Part shown: piece by piece, positions 12,561-24,600 of the stretch | Layout of the letters: each line of letters starts with the position of its first letter | How positions within the stretch are numbered: the first letter of the stretch is position 1 | Assembly (NCBI GenBank): GCA_011319805.1 | Contig: SJRY01000229.1 | Coordinates: forward strand, 62,001-126,000 | Direction of reading: 5' to 3' | DNA: 64,000 bases | Origin: Macrocybe gigantea | Lineage: Eukaryota > Basidiomycota > Agaricomycetes > Agaricales > Callistosporiaceae | The notes under the pieces: generated by a model | What the model saw: only the letters and a program-made list of their open reading frames with translations | What the model was told of the DNA's origin: nothing | The model's database searches: none | Position numbers and translations under genes: made by a program

Positions 12561-12989
12561 TTCTCGGACGAATTGAGACTGAGGCGAGTGGCCAGACCAA
12601 CCAACCAGAGGTGTAGTTGGAGTGAGAATAGAGTAAGAAGCGGTGGGAACGCCTACTTGGATCCGACACGTCACCAATTCAATTTCCTCACGAGTGGGAG
12701 CTTAACCCAAAAAAAAAATCAAGCGATTTCCACTTTTGATGAACTTGAACTGCACTACTAGTGGTATATACTGTGCTAACAAAGCAGGGAATACTCGAAA
12801 CTAGACCAGACTAAATTGTGATATAAAAAGTATCAAGCGCAAACCAAGAACTCCAATACATGACAACAGAAAGTCACAAGTATCTGACGAGAATGGAATA
12901 AATGCATTATAAAGAGTTCGGCAAATGGCATTGTTGGATATTATACCACGATGCAGATAGAAGCGCAAAAATGTCCATGGCGGTATATG
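12561..12989. other. Intergenic region between SEC16 start and PUF stop
   Basis: This is the 5' flank of SEC16 and the 3' flank of the Puf gene, both on the minus strand. The first 117 bases could be an in-frame N-terminal extension of SEC16. The rest is AT-richer, contains a short A run near 12707-12717, and shows no coding pattern. Confidence 0.6.
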
Positions 12990-15900
12990 TCAACGGGTCT
13001 GATCAGTCGTAACATTCACTTGCGGCGCTTGGTCAGGCGTCGAGTATTTTTCGATCAAACGCTCAACTGCAGATGACGATCAGTTGGTGACTGATTGCAT
13101 GACGGTCGGATCTGACGTACTGGAAAGAAGGTGTTTGGTATACGAGCTGGAGTACCTACGCATCGTAACGAGCTGTGTCTTGACCTTGGCCACCAAGATC
13201 TCCCTCTGGTCGCCCTCGACAACAGTCAATGCCCGTTGAAGCACGTAATCTGTAGGAAACTTCAGACTCATATTTGTCCCAGAAAATCAGCGGATTACGC
13301 TTACTAGCGTACTGGTCCTTCATCATCGTTACGATGGGACTGACGCTATCATGCTTCGGAGTCATGATCTCATCGATCAAGATTCTGCGTCCTTCGGAAT
13401 CGGCACACAATAGAGCCTTCTCGCAGACGTTAGAAGCGAACTTGTGACGCGCCAGCTGCAGAAGTTGACCTCGAATCTTGGCAATGACCAGCACACGATC
13501 ATGGGGCTTCCCATGCTCAAGGACATATTGAACCACGTAATTCTGATGAAACTTTAGCATGGAACAAGCAATCCTGGTCATTCATTGCATACCCCAAATT
13601 GATCCTGCATCAGGTTGACGGTGTACTTGTGCAACTCGTCAAGAAGCGGTCTTGTGACGTCCTCAGGTAGATGCTCTAGACATCTCTGCAAAACGCGGCA
13701 ACCATAGGGATGGGTCGCCAGATCGTACACATTTCCCCGAAATACGGATATAAATCCGAGTCGGTCAGGAGACACCCGCTCAATCAATTTTTGGATTACC
13801 TGTTCTTGATCAGTTGGGACGAACAGGACGAGAAACTCAGACAGACAGCCATACATGGTTGCCATTGGAGTCCTTGACACATCTCAGGACATGAGGCTCA
13901 AGTTCATGCACTATGGTGCTTTGTTGGTCAGGGAGAACGTATTCAATCGCCTGCGGTATACGGATTAGGCACCCGAAAGAAACATTAATTTCTCGAGGAT
14001 CAGCTACCTTCTGAACCACCCTGCAGCCGTACATTTGCAGAGACAAGGATAGGATATGCCCTTCCATGGTGCCGGCAAGCACGGTCTTCTGCACTTGGGT
14101 TCCATGCTCGAAGAGTTTCTGGACAACCTGTTCAGGCATAGTCAGCTATGAAAGGACAAGTGAAATATATGCCATCGAACAACGAACATAATTACCGAAA
14201 ACGTCTTGAATTAGCTGAAGAGTATTATTTGGTACGATTTCATCGAAGACTATCTGTTTTTCCTCGCTAGTTGCGGTTTCTAACTTCTGTTGGATAAATC
14301 GAGAGCCGTGTTGATCACCACTGAATTCCACAATGAAGCCAAAGATGTCCTGAAAGTCATCTTAAGCTTGGCAAGCACCGAATCGAGGAATTCAAAGCTC
14401 ACCCGTAGTTCCCATTTACGTGTCTTATTTGATCGAAACTCGTCCAACAGAGGACTGCGCAGCGTATTAGAGGATTCATGATTACCTCGCCGCCCGCCGC
14501 GCATGGCATGAGCATACAAGTGCAATGGATTCGGGCCATACATGCGCCCGGGCAACATAACAGGCAGTTGCGAACCATAATCAAGAGCGTTAAGGTATGG
14601 ATTAGGCGAAGGCGTAGACCTGATGGCCCCGTAAAGAAGACCGGAAGACGATAGTTGTTGCTGAAGATTATACTACGACCGTCAATGCATAGAAATATAA
14701 TATAGGGTAGACAACATACTGGAATGTCATGTTTTTTGTCCGTCAGGGGGGTGTGCATTTGGGATGTTACTAGCGGCGATGGGGAAGGTTGAGGATACAA
14801 GATCGGTTGATGAGGCGGATAGTAGAACTGAGACGTAGGTCGATGGGGATCGTAGAACATACCCGGCTGAGGTCTGTGAACATCAGGTATAGCTGTCGGA
14901 TGCATTGCCTGGGGTGTGACAGGCGGGTAGAGATTGACGGTGGTCGCACCACTTAGAACAGGCGAGGTATACATGGATGTATCAGCAGACACTCGGTAAG
15001 CTTCATATCCATAAGGATAATCAACGTACGAGTCTCGAACAGGGGGCAGCGAGTAGTAGGGAGTATAGTCGGATTGTGGGTAAAGATTGTAGGGATGCGG
15101 CAGGGGAACAGGAGGACCGCGACCATGTTGGGCGAGGTGGGACAGCGGTTGACGGTTCGGTTGCACCTGGAAATCATCCTCGACGGCCATCCCACGGAGA
15201 GAATATGAGAGGTCTTCGTTGACCGTCTGCACTGACGGAATTACCTCAAGCCCCGAAGCCATCGCTCCCTGGCTGGCGCTTTGGTGAGTGGGATAGGTGT
15301 TTGCCCCAAATGATCGCGTTGGAGAGGTGGAAGAAGCAAAGCGCGAACCAGTGGGCTCCTTGCCGAGGCCTGCATCATAACGCTGTGGAGAAAATTGGCC
15401 AGCCTTAGGCGGAGCGGGGCGGTCCTCCTGTGAAAAAAAAAATAATGCATGCAGTCAGCAATGGAAACAAGTCTAAGCCAAATTAAGTGCATACCAATGC
15501 GACACCCGAGAAAGGCGCTGGCTGAATTACGGCGGACTGCCGTGGCCTCGCATGATGTAAATTCAATTGAGCGTGCGATTCCTGAATTTAGGTAGGAACG
15601 AGGTCAGACTAACCTGAGGAGACGGCGTCCACGTAAAAAAAAAAAAAAGAAAAGAAAAAGACATACGACAGAAGCGAAATCATGCTTTTGAGGGCCATCG
15701 ACTCCCTCATCCCAGGCACCACTTGCGGGACGAGATACGGACCAACCTTCCGTGATGTTTCCGCGGTAGCTCGAGTCGGTCTGGGGTGTATGAAGCTCGG
15801 TGACGCTCGTAGCAGAGGAGATGGATGCGTTCCTCCTCGAAGACTGAGCACCAGGACCCCAGACCTATAAACGGAAGCGTTAGGACCTAAAGGCCCGAGA

Positions 15901-16156
15901 AGGATAGTGAATAACAGACCTGCCAGCCAGAGTTGAGACCTTTAAGAGAGCTGGCGTTGGACATGCCCACAGCGTACATGTTCGCTGCACTGGCCGGATT
16001 CAAATGCGCCTGACCCTGAAGCAAAATTTAAACACCATGAGGCGAACGGAGCGGTCGACGCGGATGGCATACATGGTGACGAGGAGAGCCCATAGGAGAA
16101 TGGGCCACGGAATGGGTGGAAGACCCAGAAGGCTTTCGGGACGAATTGCCAGACAT
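12990..16156 (-). CDS. PUF3: Pumilio-family RNA-binding protein (Puf3/Pum type)
   Basis: Cytoplasmic 3'-UTR-binding repressor. Thirteen exons fit without frame error: 16156-16073, 16015-15920, 15864-15667, 15581-15495, 15427-14720, 14672-14403, 14349-14188, 14127-14008, 13950-13855, 13799-13593, 13542-13305, 13249-13121, 13066-12990 (823 aa). About 480 N-terminal residues are low-complexity and rich in Ser, Pro, Tyr and Gln. The Pumilio domain opens with [21 protein letters not shown]. The eight repeats show base-reading triplets SR/Q, NY/Q, CR/Q, NH/Q, CR/Q, NY/Q, SN/E and NY/Q, the same set as human PUM and yeast Puf3. By the Puf code this predicts UGUAUAUA-type sites. The upstream flank is long (about 850 bp to the next gene), leaving room for a regulated leader. 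Confidence 0.93.
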
Positions 16157-17012
16157 GAAAATCGGTAGAAATTAGGTACTGAAACAAAACCATTCATGAG
16201 GAAAAATGGAAGAAATTAGGACTAATGAACTCACTCGACGTCGAAATTACGGAGAATGATACTATTGGTGGCAAGTGTATTAAAGCCTTGGAAGGACAAA
16301 GGACGTCAGTATGGTCTAAAAACAAATGAAGCGACACAGGAGCTTGATTATGTTACGAACAGAAAGAGAAAGCGGAGTGGGATAAGACTTATTTCCAATA
16401 AAAAGGGACTGACAAGTTAAAAAAAAAAAAAAAAAAAGGAACAGACGCGACTCACGCTTATGGCTAGCGCGTATTAGCAATGGACCGAAAGAAAGGAATG
16501 TGGTGTTGACGCGACAACAAAAGAAGGGACCCTTAGCACAGACGAAGGGAATGAAGGACAGGGAGCTTGGCGGACATTCAGATGTTGGAGAACCAAGGGA
16601 CACAGGAATTAGAGGACCGGGCGGAGGCAATAAGTCGAATAAAAATATTGAACCGTGTTTCAACGGGATCAAATTGGTTTAGTTCACACCCGGATCGAGT
16701 CAGGTCCCCGCAGCCAACAAAGCCTGACGTAACAAAACCGCGCCGCAAATCCTCCTCGCAAATCGGTCATTACTTTTTTTCTTCTATGCTAGATGCTATG
16801 CAATGCTATACAGACAACGGTATACGACAGAAAATCTCTCCTTTCACAATCACCGCGAGTTGAAGAACCACGACGCTCGTTTTGCTGTGCAAATCAGCAC
16901 TCACCTAAGCGGCGAAAGAAAAAAATATAAAGATACACTCACAAGAGCTGCTAACATTAGACGCGACGCGGTCACGGTCAGATGATCCGATGACAGGCTT
17001 GAAACGAAAAAC
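16157..17012. other. 856-bp intergenic region with A19 tract
   Basis: This lies between the Puf start and the kinesin-1 stop. Its short ORFs match nothing and look random. It contains a 19-nt A run at 16419-16437 and polypurine stretches around 16480-16620. It is probably the Puf promoter and leader, possibly with a 5'-UTR intron, plus the kinesin 3' end. Confidence 0.5.
16419..16437. repeat. Poly(A) homopolymer, 19 nt
   Basis: An uninterrupted run of 19 A on the plus strand (T on the Puf coding strand), within the leader or promoter region of the Puf gene. Such runs are error-prone in sequencing and can exclude nucleosomes. Confidence 0.85.
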
Positions 17013-20000
17013 CTACCCTGATTCTTCATTCTGTATCCTGCTTATGGGATTGCCACTGGGCCCGCTTCCACCACCTATCGGATTAGGAAGCGAATTGGCT
17101 GCACCGCCGCCACCACGCAATGGCTTGGCGATCCGACCAAATCCAAGTGGCGATGATTGGGCTGCTTTTTGCGCTGGTGAAAAACTCAGCGGCCTTCTTT
17201 TTTACGGCCCGATTCGCGCGACACTCACCTCTCGCCTGATCCAAGCGCTCCTTCACTGCCTGCAGCTGGCTCTCGAACTTCTGGTTTTGAATCGACAAGC
17301 GGCGGTCCGCATCCTGAAGCAACGCTTCAAGGTTCTGAATGCGTTCGTTCCGCGCCAGCAATTTGCGTTCTGCAATGCCCGCTTCCTTCTTCAGCATAGA
17401 ATTTTGATCGACGAGCTGCAAGAAAAAAGAAATGATTCGGTTCGATTTCATCCAAACCGTAAAATGTATCCTACCTGTTTCTGCACAAGTGTCAGTTGCT
17501 CCAAGTTGCGTTCCAAGAATGCCATTTTCTTCTGCTGTGCTTTGCTGTTGCTATTTCGAATGACATTGTTGTACTGCTCCCTGATCTCATCGAGCTGAAT
17601 CTCCAGCTCAACCACCTAGTTCAATCAGTGAGTCAATGATGAAAAGTTTCAAGACGCTTCACCGCGCCCACCTTTTCGCACCGGTTCTGCAGGTCACGCA
17701 TCAGGGATTTCTTGACCCCGTCAAACTCCGCGAGCTGAACATTGATCGCTTTCCGTGTCCGCTCAAGATCCTGAGCGCTCTCGGCAAGATTCTTTCCGCC
17801 TTCAATCCCGGCGGATGTGACGGCGAAAGCACGCTTAGAAAAGGTGATCAACCATGACAGCGGTGGTGGTGTCCGTACAAACCTTTAATTCTTCATTTAC
17901 ACTCTTCAAATTCTCAATCGAGCCGTTCAGGTTGCGAATCTCATTAGCTCTCATCTCCAGCTGTTGGCGGAGGTCGGCCACCTCGCTGACGTGGGCTTCG
18001 CGCTTAGCGGCATATTGAGCCTCCAACTTCGTCTAGTTGCTGCCGTCAGTCGCTATTCGTTCCACGTACTGGATTATCAAACCTTGAATTCCGCCATTGA
18101 TTCAGCCAAATCGGCATCGCTGGTGTCTTCGTCATGAATTGTTTTCTCTGTTTGAACGCCGTCAGTGATCCGCTATCAGCTTCTCGTTGAGGGAACGACC
18201 AACCTAGGAGCTCTTCGTACTCGGTCTCCAGTGCCGCGACTCGAGCTTCCAACTCATCTCGTCTTCTTGTAACCATCTCGTTCTCTTCTTGGCTTTGTCT
18301 TAATCTGTCGACAGTATCCCGCAACATGCTCTGACCGTCAGCTAGCTGCCGTCTAATGGCCGTCATGTCTTCTTGGGTCAATGCACCCGCCGTGTCCATG
18401 CTATCTAATTTGATCAGTAACTGTCGTAGTTGTTCGTCTTTCTCCGAAAAGGTGCCTTGCTATCAGTTTTTTTTTTTAAATCTGTCAAGAGCAGTGCGCG
18501 ACGAAAAACACAGAAAATAAAACACACCGTGTCAAACTTGGCCATCATCATCGCCATCTTTTCCTGCTTTCGCTTCTCCTTGTCCTCCACCGAGGCGTCC
18601 TTTTGAGAAGACTTCAACTCCGCGATCTGCTTCTTCAACTCCTCCAACTCGTTCTTGGCATCCACACTCTGTTCTTTAAGAATATCAATCGTAATGGCGC
18701 CTTCTTTGTTGTCATAATCGAGCCTCTCCAATTGCAATCTCAGTTCGTTGAGCTGACTCGACATGACCTTGTTCTCCTGTACACATTCATCAGTGAACAA
18801 GTTCTTACAAGTGTCGTGAACCAACCGACCTTGCTAACGGACGCTTCCTGTTCTTTCAAGAACACTAACTCCTCCTTCAATTCCTTGACAAGCTTCTCAG
18901 CAGCGGAGAGGGCGGCCTCTTTCTCAGCTAACTGATCACTGAGCTCGTTCTCTCTCCGCAGGAATTCCTCCCGCTCATCCTTGTCTAAACCAACAACCGT
19001 GGGTGTCTGTGGCCTACTGTCCAAGTCACCTCTCAAGCCCTCTAGTGCAGGGTTGACAGGGGTCATGCTGCGGGAACTCGACATAGGCGTCGATGGTGTC
19101 GGTGACGTGGGTGGCTTCTTGCTCGCCGGAGTTGTAGCGGGGTTCGATTTGCCAGAGGTTGCCCAGTCGGTCTGGTCGACGTGACCTCCAGAACGCCAAA
19201 TAGCCAACTCCGCCTCCAAAGCAGCAATATACTTCTGATAGGATGAATTTGCAAGATTGGCCTTCGCCAAAAGACCCTTCAGTTCCAAAGGAGACAATTC
19301 CGCGTTGACACGAGCCGTGTTCTTAATTGACTTGGCTCGGATACCGAATCGAAGCGTCGATAGCGTCTCTGCCTCATTGTAGGAGGATGGAGAACAATTG
19401 ATTATCAATGTCGTCCTTGAGTTGCCCCCCAAAGATTCTTGGAGAATGCGAGTGAGTTTCGAGTCACGGTATGGAATGTGTTTTGCCTGTGCAGGTTGAA
19501 CGTGCTGCCGAGACAACATGACATGACGAGACATACTTTGCCATCAGTGAGGGCGTTGATGACCATGCCAAGAGCAGATAACGATTTGTTGATTTTCTTC
19601 GCCTCCTCTAGTGTCTGTCCAGAAGCGCCGGTCTTCCCCACTTTTTCGGAACCAGCCAAATCGACGAGATAGAGATTTCCAGTTTTTTGAGCGCCTGTCT
19701 CAGTATTCCGTTGTTGTATGGTGATTAGGAATATTGAATGAGAACGGGATGATTCAGCATTCATGTCTGTGCACAGAGCATATCAGCTGGGACGCAAGCA
19801 TCTTCCGAAGGGTACTGACTAGTTGATGAGACTACTCTCGCAGCGCCGCCAGTTCGCATGATTTCGTAAACCTCCCTCGCACTACTGACATAGTAGTCGG
19901 AAAGATTTTTCACGTACACGCCCTTGGATTTCTCCTCGTGGACTTGCAAATTATCATTTTGCGCTACGGACCATCAAATGGAAGCAGTCAGAGAGCGACC

Positions 20001-20746
20001 GACAAGGCAAAATGAAGGAACCTACGCGCCAGTAAATCCCTGATCCTTTCGAGATAGATCTCCATGTACGAAACCTTGACGAGATACTCCAAATGGGCAT
20101 CGCTCTCAACGATAGATTGGAAGATCTGCTCCGTTATTCGAGGGATGATGCCTTTCAGGTCTTCCGAGTCAATATCCGCGCCCTAAAACAGAAGCATAAA
20201 GGTTTAGTAGTTCTAGGGGAGGAGAGCTTCGCACCATCATTGTGAAGGTTTTTCCACTGCCAGTCTGTCCATAAGCAAAAACCGTTCCATTATATCCATC
20301 CAGAACATCTTGATTGTGGTACAGAGGTACACGGTTAACGTATATTAGTGTCTTTGGGTGTTTGTTCAACAATAAGAGGTTCGGAATTACCTTTGACGAT
20401 GCTGGTTAGGACTGGTCAGAAGCCGCTGGAAGCTGATCAAGACAACAAGCACACACTCTTTAACTCCATAGTCGAAAACTTCATGCTGCTTTGTTGCCAT
20501 TGGGAAAACTCTATCAAACGTGAATCCATCCTTCTCTGGGCCCGAGGCCAGTTGCGCTGAACGCATATGGACGGTTTGTAGGTTGTCATGGAAGCCCACG
20601 CATATTTCGCCACCCTCTCTGAGCTCGATTGCATTCGGTGGCCGGAAGCTGCCAATAAAGGGTGAATCCGCCTGCAATCGGGATGTCGTGATGAAGGTCT
20701 GGCGCGCTCACCGGCAGACGACCTTGATATTGGTGGAGCTTGCCAT
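17013..20746 (-). CDS. Conventional kinesin heavy chain (kinesin-1)
   Basis: Plus-end-directed microtubule motor for vesicle and nuclear transport in hyphae. Sixteen exons fit cleanly: 20746-20712, 20648-20457, 20401-20391, 20308-20235, 20182-20026, 19963-19820, 19766-19537, 19486-18830, 18776-18528, 18459-18204, 18147-18083, 18032-17883, 17833-17672, 17615-17475, 17415-17229, 17161-17013 (952 aa). The motor domain has NIKVVCRFRPPN at the start, the P-loop GQTGSGKT, switch [12 protein letters not shown], switch II DLAGSE and [15 protein letters not shown] neck and long coiled coil follow. The tail ends with the autoinhibitory IAK motif in [13 protein letters not shown]. These are fungal conventional-kinesin hallmarks, and the length is normal. 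One exon is only 11 nt. Confidence 0.95.
20391..20401 (-). other. 11-nt micro-exon in the kinesin-1 motor domain
   Basis: On the minus strand the exon is CATCGTCAAAG, with ...cctaaccag before it and gtaatt after it. It joins FDYGVKD to [15 protein letters not shown] through I-V-K. Introns of 55 nt (20402-20456) and 82 nt (20309-20390) flank it. Skipping it changes the frame just before the P-loop. Confidence 0.8.
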
Positions 20747-21074
20747 GACGGCAGTCTAAGACGATGCAAGTCCTCTAAAATCAAACGAGTAAAGTGGGTA
20801 TCGAGAAAGGGTATTTCTGCTCGGGTCGTGACTGAAAGAACAAACGCGAACGAACGAATGAGTGATCGAGTCGCCGTGGTGAAAGGACTCTGATATGTTT
20901 GGCGTTGTTGCCGCAGCAACAGACTCTCTCTACCTTTTCATTTGTTCTTTTTTAAAGATAAAAGCACATCATGTAGTGATTATTTTAATACAGATGCAAG
21001 TTAAAACTGATATGCGACCGGGAGCCCGAGAGGAAAAGCAATCACAAATGACGAATCGAGAAAAATAGGTGGTT
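20747..21074. other. Intergenic region upstream of kinesin-1
   Basis: Promoter and 5' UTR of the kinesin gene and 3' end of ELF1, both on the minus strand. I see no credible coding region. The stretch at 20935-20995 is AT-rich. Confidence 0.5.
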
Positions 21075-21520
21075 TTAATCATCGTCGCTGTCGACGGATT
21101 GAGGTGCTGGGGGAGGTCTGCTGGAAGACGCTACCGGCCTGCGAGGAGTATTTTCGTCTCTCTGTGCTGCGTCTGCGGCGTCGATCCATTCGGAATAAAT
21201 GTCAATGGGTTCGGTCAAGTCTAGATGAATGAAGGGTCTAGCAGCGAGTTCGAGATAGCAGTAAACAAAACGATATACTTACGATTAACTTTGCTCTGGT
21301 ATCGCTGATCGCACACCCTGCAAACGAGATAGGCTATGCCCTCTTTCCTATCGAGCCGGACAGTCACAGACTTGTCGTGATGGCAAAACAGACAAGTGAA
21401 CGCAGTATCTGCAAACAGTTGAGCGATAGGATAAAAAACGACGGTTTTTCGTTGCTCGCCTAGCGGAACCTTCTTCCTTGTCGGTGCCGGCTTGCGAGAG
21501 GACTTCTTACGCTTGCCCAT
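21075..21520 (-). CDS. ELF1: Transcription elongation factor Elf1 (ELOF1)
   Basis: Small zinc protein that rides on elongating RNA polymerase II and supports transcription through chromatin and transcription-coupled repair. Exons: 21520-21460, 21408-21283, 21220-21075 (110 aa). The N-terminus is basic (MGKRKKSSRKP). The zinc site uses CLFCHH and CRVCDQ, and the acidic tail ends DSDDD. The first intron (21409-21459) begins with GC rather than GT. Splicing there gives VPLDTAFTCLFC, matching the family. The gene is divergent from kinesin-5 with 134 bp between start codons. Confidence 0.94.
21409..21459 (-). other. GC-AG intron 1 of ELF1
   Basis: This 51-nt intron starts gcgagc and ends tttgcag on the minus strand. 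The only GT alternative nearby would leave a 34-nt intron and insert nine or ten residues not expected in Elf1. Confidence 0.8.
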
Positions 21521-21654
21521 GGCGAGTGGTAGGAGGGTGACGCGCACGTGACTCGACGCGTATCTATGTTTACGGACATTTGTTGCCCGGATAAAGTGGT
21601 CTGGTTGAAACTCGTCCACAGCCAGAGTCCTGCACGCGTTGCTCAACGTCTACG
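21521..21654. promoter_or_regulatory. Bidirectional promoter region ELF1 / kinesin-5
   Basis: The 134-bp gap between the divergent start codons is GC-moderate with no TATA box seen. It must hold the leaders and core promoters of both genes. Confidence 0.5.
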
Positions 21655-24600
21655 ATGGCTCTTCGTCGTCCTGCATCTTCTCGAGCAAGGGCCAATCACA
21701 ATACCAACTCCTCCATGCCGCCACCGACCCGCGCCCGCTCAGCCATGTCCAGGTCAGCGTCCTCAACAGAGGACAGCCAGCAACGAGAATCAGTCACCAA
21801 CGCCTTGTCCAAGCACCAAAAGTCCAGTTCAATTGAAGGTGCCGAAACCAATATCCAAGTCGTCATCCGATGCAGACGTCGCTCCGAGCGTGAGATCAAC
21901 GACAACTCCCCAATCATAGTTAGTTCAAGCGGGTCGAAGAGCAAGGAAATCACGATTGAGACATCTGCTCCGGTATCCAGCCTGGGTATTGTTACCCTCC
22001 CTCCTGTCAGAACTTACCCGTTCGATCTCGTTTTCGGCCCAGAAGCAGATCAAGCCATGATCTACCACGACGTAGTCAGTCCGATGCTTGACGAAGTTTT
22101 GCTGGGTTATAATTGTACCCTGTTTGCTTATGGGCAGACCGGGACGGGGAAGACGTGAGCTATCTCCTCCACCTCGCGTCAACCTTCTGAACCATTATTA
22201 TATTAGCTATACCATGCAAGGTGACCTCATACCTACGCCAATGGGAAACCCTTCAGCCGATGCCGGAATGATACCCAGAGCCCTATTTCGCATGTTTCAT
22301 ACCCTCGAGCAGTCCAAAGCGGACTACAGCGTCAAAATCTCGTATATCGAACTCTATAATGAGGAACTACGCGACCTACTTGCCAATGATCTTCCTCCCC
22401 CTGCTGGCAATGGACAACCGATGGGCAAAGATGCGTCAAAAGATAACAATGCGCTCAAGATATTCGATGACAGCAACAAACGAGGTGTCATGATACAGGG
22501 CCTTGAAGAAATTGTTGTCAAAGACTCTCAAGACGCGCTCACCCTTCTGACTAAGGGCAGCCAGCGCAGGCAGATTGCAGCAACAAAATTCAATGACCAT
22601 TCCAGTCGCTCTCACTCCGTCTTCTCCATCACTGTCCATGTCAAAGAAACCTCTTCCATGGGCGATGATCTCCTAAAAGTCGGCAAACTGAACTTGGTCG
22701 ACTTGGCTGGTTCAGAGAACATCGGTCGATCTGGCGCCGAAAACAAACGAGCAAGAGAGGCTGGAATGATCAATCAGAGTCTCCTCACTCTGGGTAGAGT
22801 CATCAATGCTCTGGTCGACAGATCGCAACATATTCCTTACCGGTGTGCTATCTAGTCATTTGTCAAACATTCTGTTTTCTAACGCATCAGATAGTGAATC
22901 CAAGCTTACTCGCCTTCTTCAGGATTCCCTTGGCGGCCACACAAAGACGTGCATAATTGCCACTGTCTCCCCTGCCCGTTCGAATATGGAAGAAACGCTA
23001 TCCACACTGGACTATGCTCTTCGCGCCAAGTCGATTCGTAACAAGCCAGAGTTAAATCAGCGTATGACTAGAAATTCGCTTCTGAAGGAATACGTAGCAG
23101 AAATTGAACGTCTCAAGTCGGATCTCATGGCCGCACGGGAGAAGAACGGAATCTTTTTCTCCGAGGAGACTTGGAAACAGATGACCGTAGAACAGGAACT
23201 CATGTCTACGGAATTGACGGAAACAAAAAAGCAAGTGGAGATCGTGGAGGCACAATTACGTGGGGTCCGCGACGAGTTTGAGCAAAGCATCGGTCTTCTG
23301 AAGCTTAGGGAAGGGGAACTTAAAGACACCCGGACCAAGCTTCGGGACACCGAAACCGCTCTTCAGAAGAAAGAGCGCGAACTGGATGCGGTGAACTCCA
23401 GATTAGAGGAGGAAATCGTTGTTAGGAAAGCCCACCAAGACACCGAAAACACTCTGAACAGCGTCGCGGCCGGCCTGAAGAAAGTTGCCAAAGAAAGCCT
23501 ACAGGACTTGGATGGCGTGTTTGACAAGCTTGGTGAGCAGTGCCCTACGGTTGCCGTTGGTTAGCTAATTTCCTATATGCAGACCGCAAGACCAGAAATT
23601 TGCACTCTAATTCACAAGCAGTCCTCATCCATGCCAAGACGATATCCTCCGCACGCAATATTCTGTCCCAGAAACTCGCTGAATTTATCAAATCATCTTT
23701 CCAAAGTACTTCCAAGGTCCAATCCGACTTATCGGACTTCCAGAGTCGACAACTTAAAGCTATGTCAGCTGGGTCGAGCAGGGTCGACGAACAGATGCAA
23801 ACCGTCCAGAGATGTCTCCACGATATCCAGACTAGCGACGAGGCAGAGGCCGAGCTCCTCGACAAAGTACGAAGTGCTCTGCATAATACCCACGAGTCGT
23901 TCAAAGCAGGGTTTGGCGCTTGGGCCGAATCTCTTGATAGCGTGTGTTCTGAACTGACGACTGAACTGGAGGCGTCAAGTCTGGATACCTTCTCGAGTGT
24001 CGAGGAAGCGATCAAGCAAATGGCCTCCCTGATAGACGCTGTTACCCAGGAGTCGATCAATTATACCAATAGTCAAAGACTATTGGCATCAGAGACCGCC
24101 GCTCTGGCACGTCGGCATAATGAGGGAGAGTTGGAGCGGCTTCGATGTCAGAACGAATATCTCCTTCGGTTGTTGGAGGATGAACGGGTGAAGGCAGTCA
24201 AGGCTAAGGACGAGCTGGTCCAGCGTGTCTCAGGGATGCTTGCTGACTTCACATGTGAGCGCGATAAGCACTTGCAAGAGGCCGTCAACGAGTTCCGAAG
24301 TCAGAACAGCTCTGCTCAAGAAGTAATCGAAGCGTTCTCTAGCAAGCATCATGAGCTCGTTGGGCGGATGGAGAGTGAAAGTCAGGCTCAGAACGAGGCT
24401 CATCAACGGCAGGCAAATGAGAACAAGCGAACTCGCGACGGAGCCATTAAGGTCAGTCAACGTCTCTTTGTTCGCCTATTTCTGACAATAAACATATTGC
24501 TTCCTCATAGTCCATAACGCTTGCGAAACAGTCACAAAGCAGTGGCATCCGTCAGATCCGCGCCACCGTATCGGACTCCGTCACGACGTACTCGGCCCAA

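Noticed and set aside
15582..15613. A 32-nt intron plus small exon in the Puf gene
   Set aside because: No AG acceptor precedes the supposed exon. A single 85-nt intron (15582-15666) explains the region and joins KHDFASV to ESHAQLN.
16990..17598. 202-codon plus-strand ORF
   Set aside because: It is the shadow of the kinesin-1 tail on the opposite strand. The minus strand carries the [10 protein letters not shown] motif and a consistent exon structure.
20667..20919. Minus-strand ORF upstream of kinesin-1 as an alternative N-terminus
   Set aside because: It is in another frame from the motor start and overlaps intron 1. [13 protein letters not shown] at 20746 is a standard kinesin-1 start.
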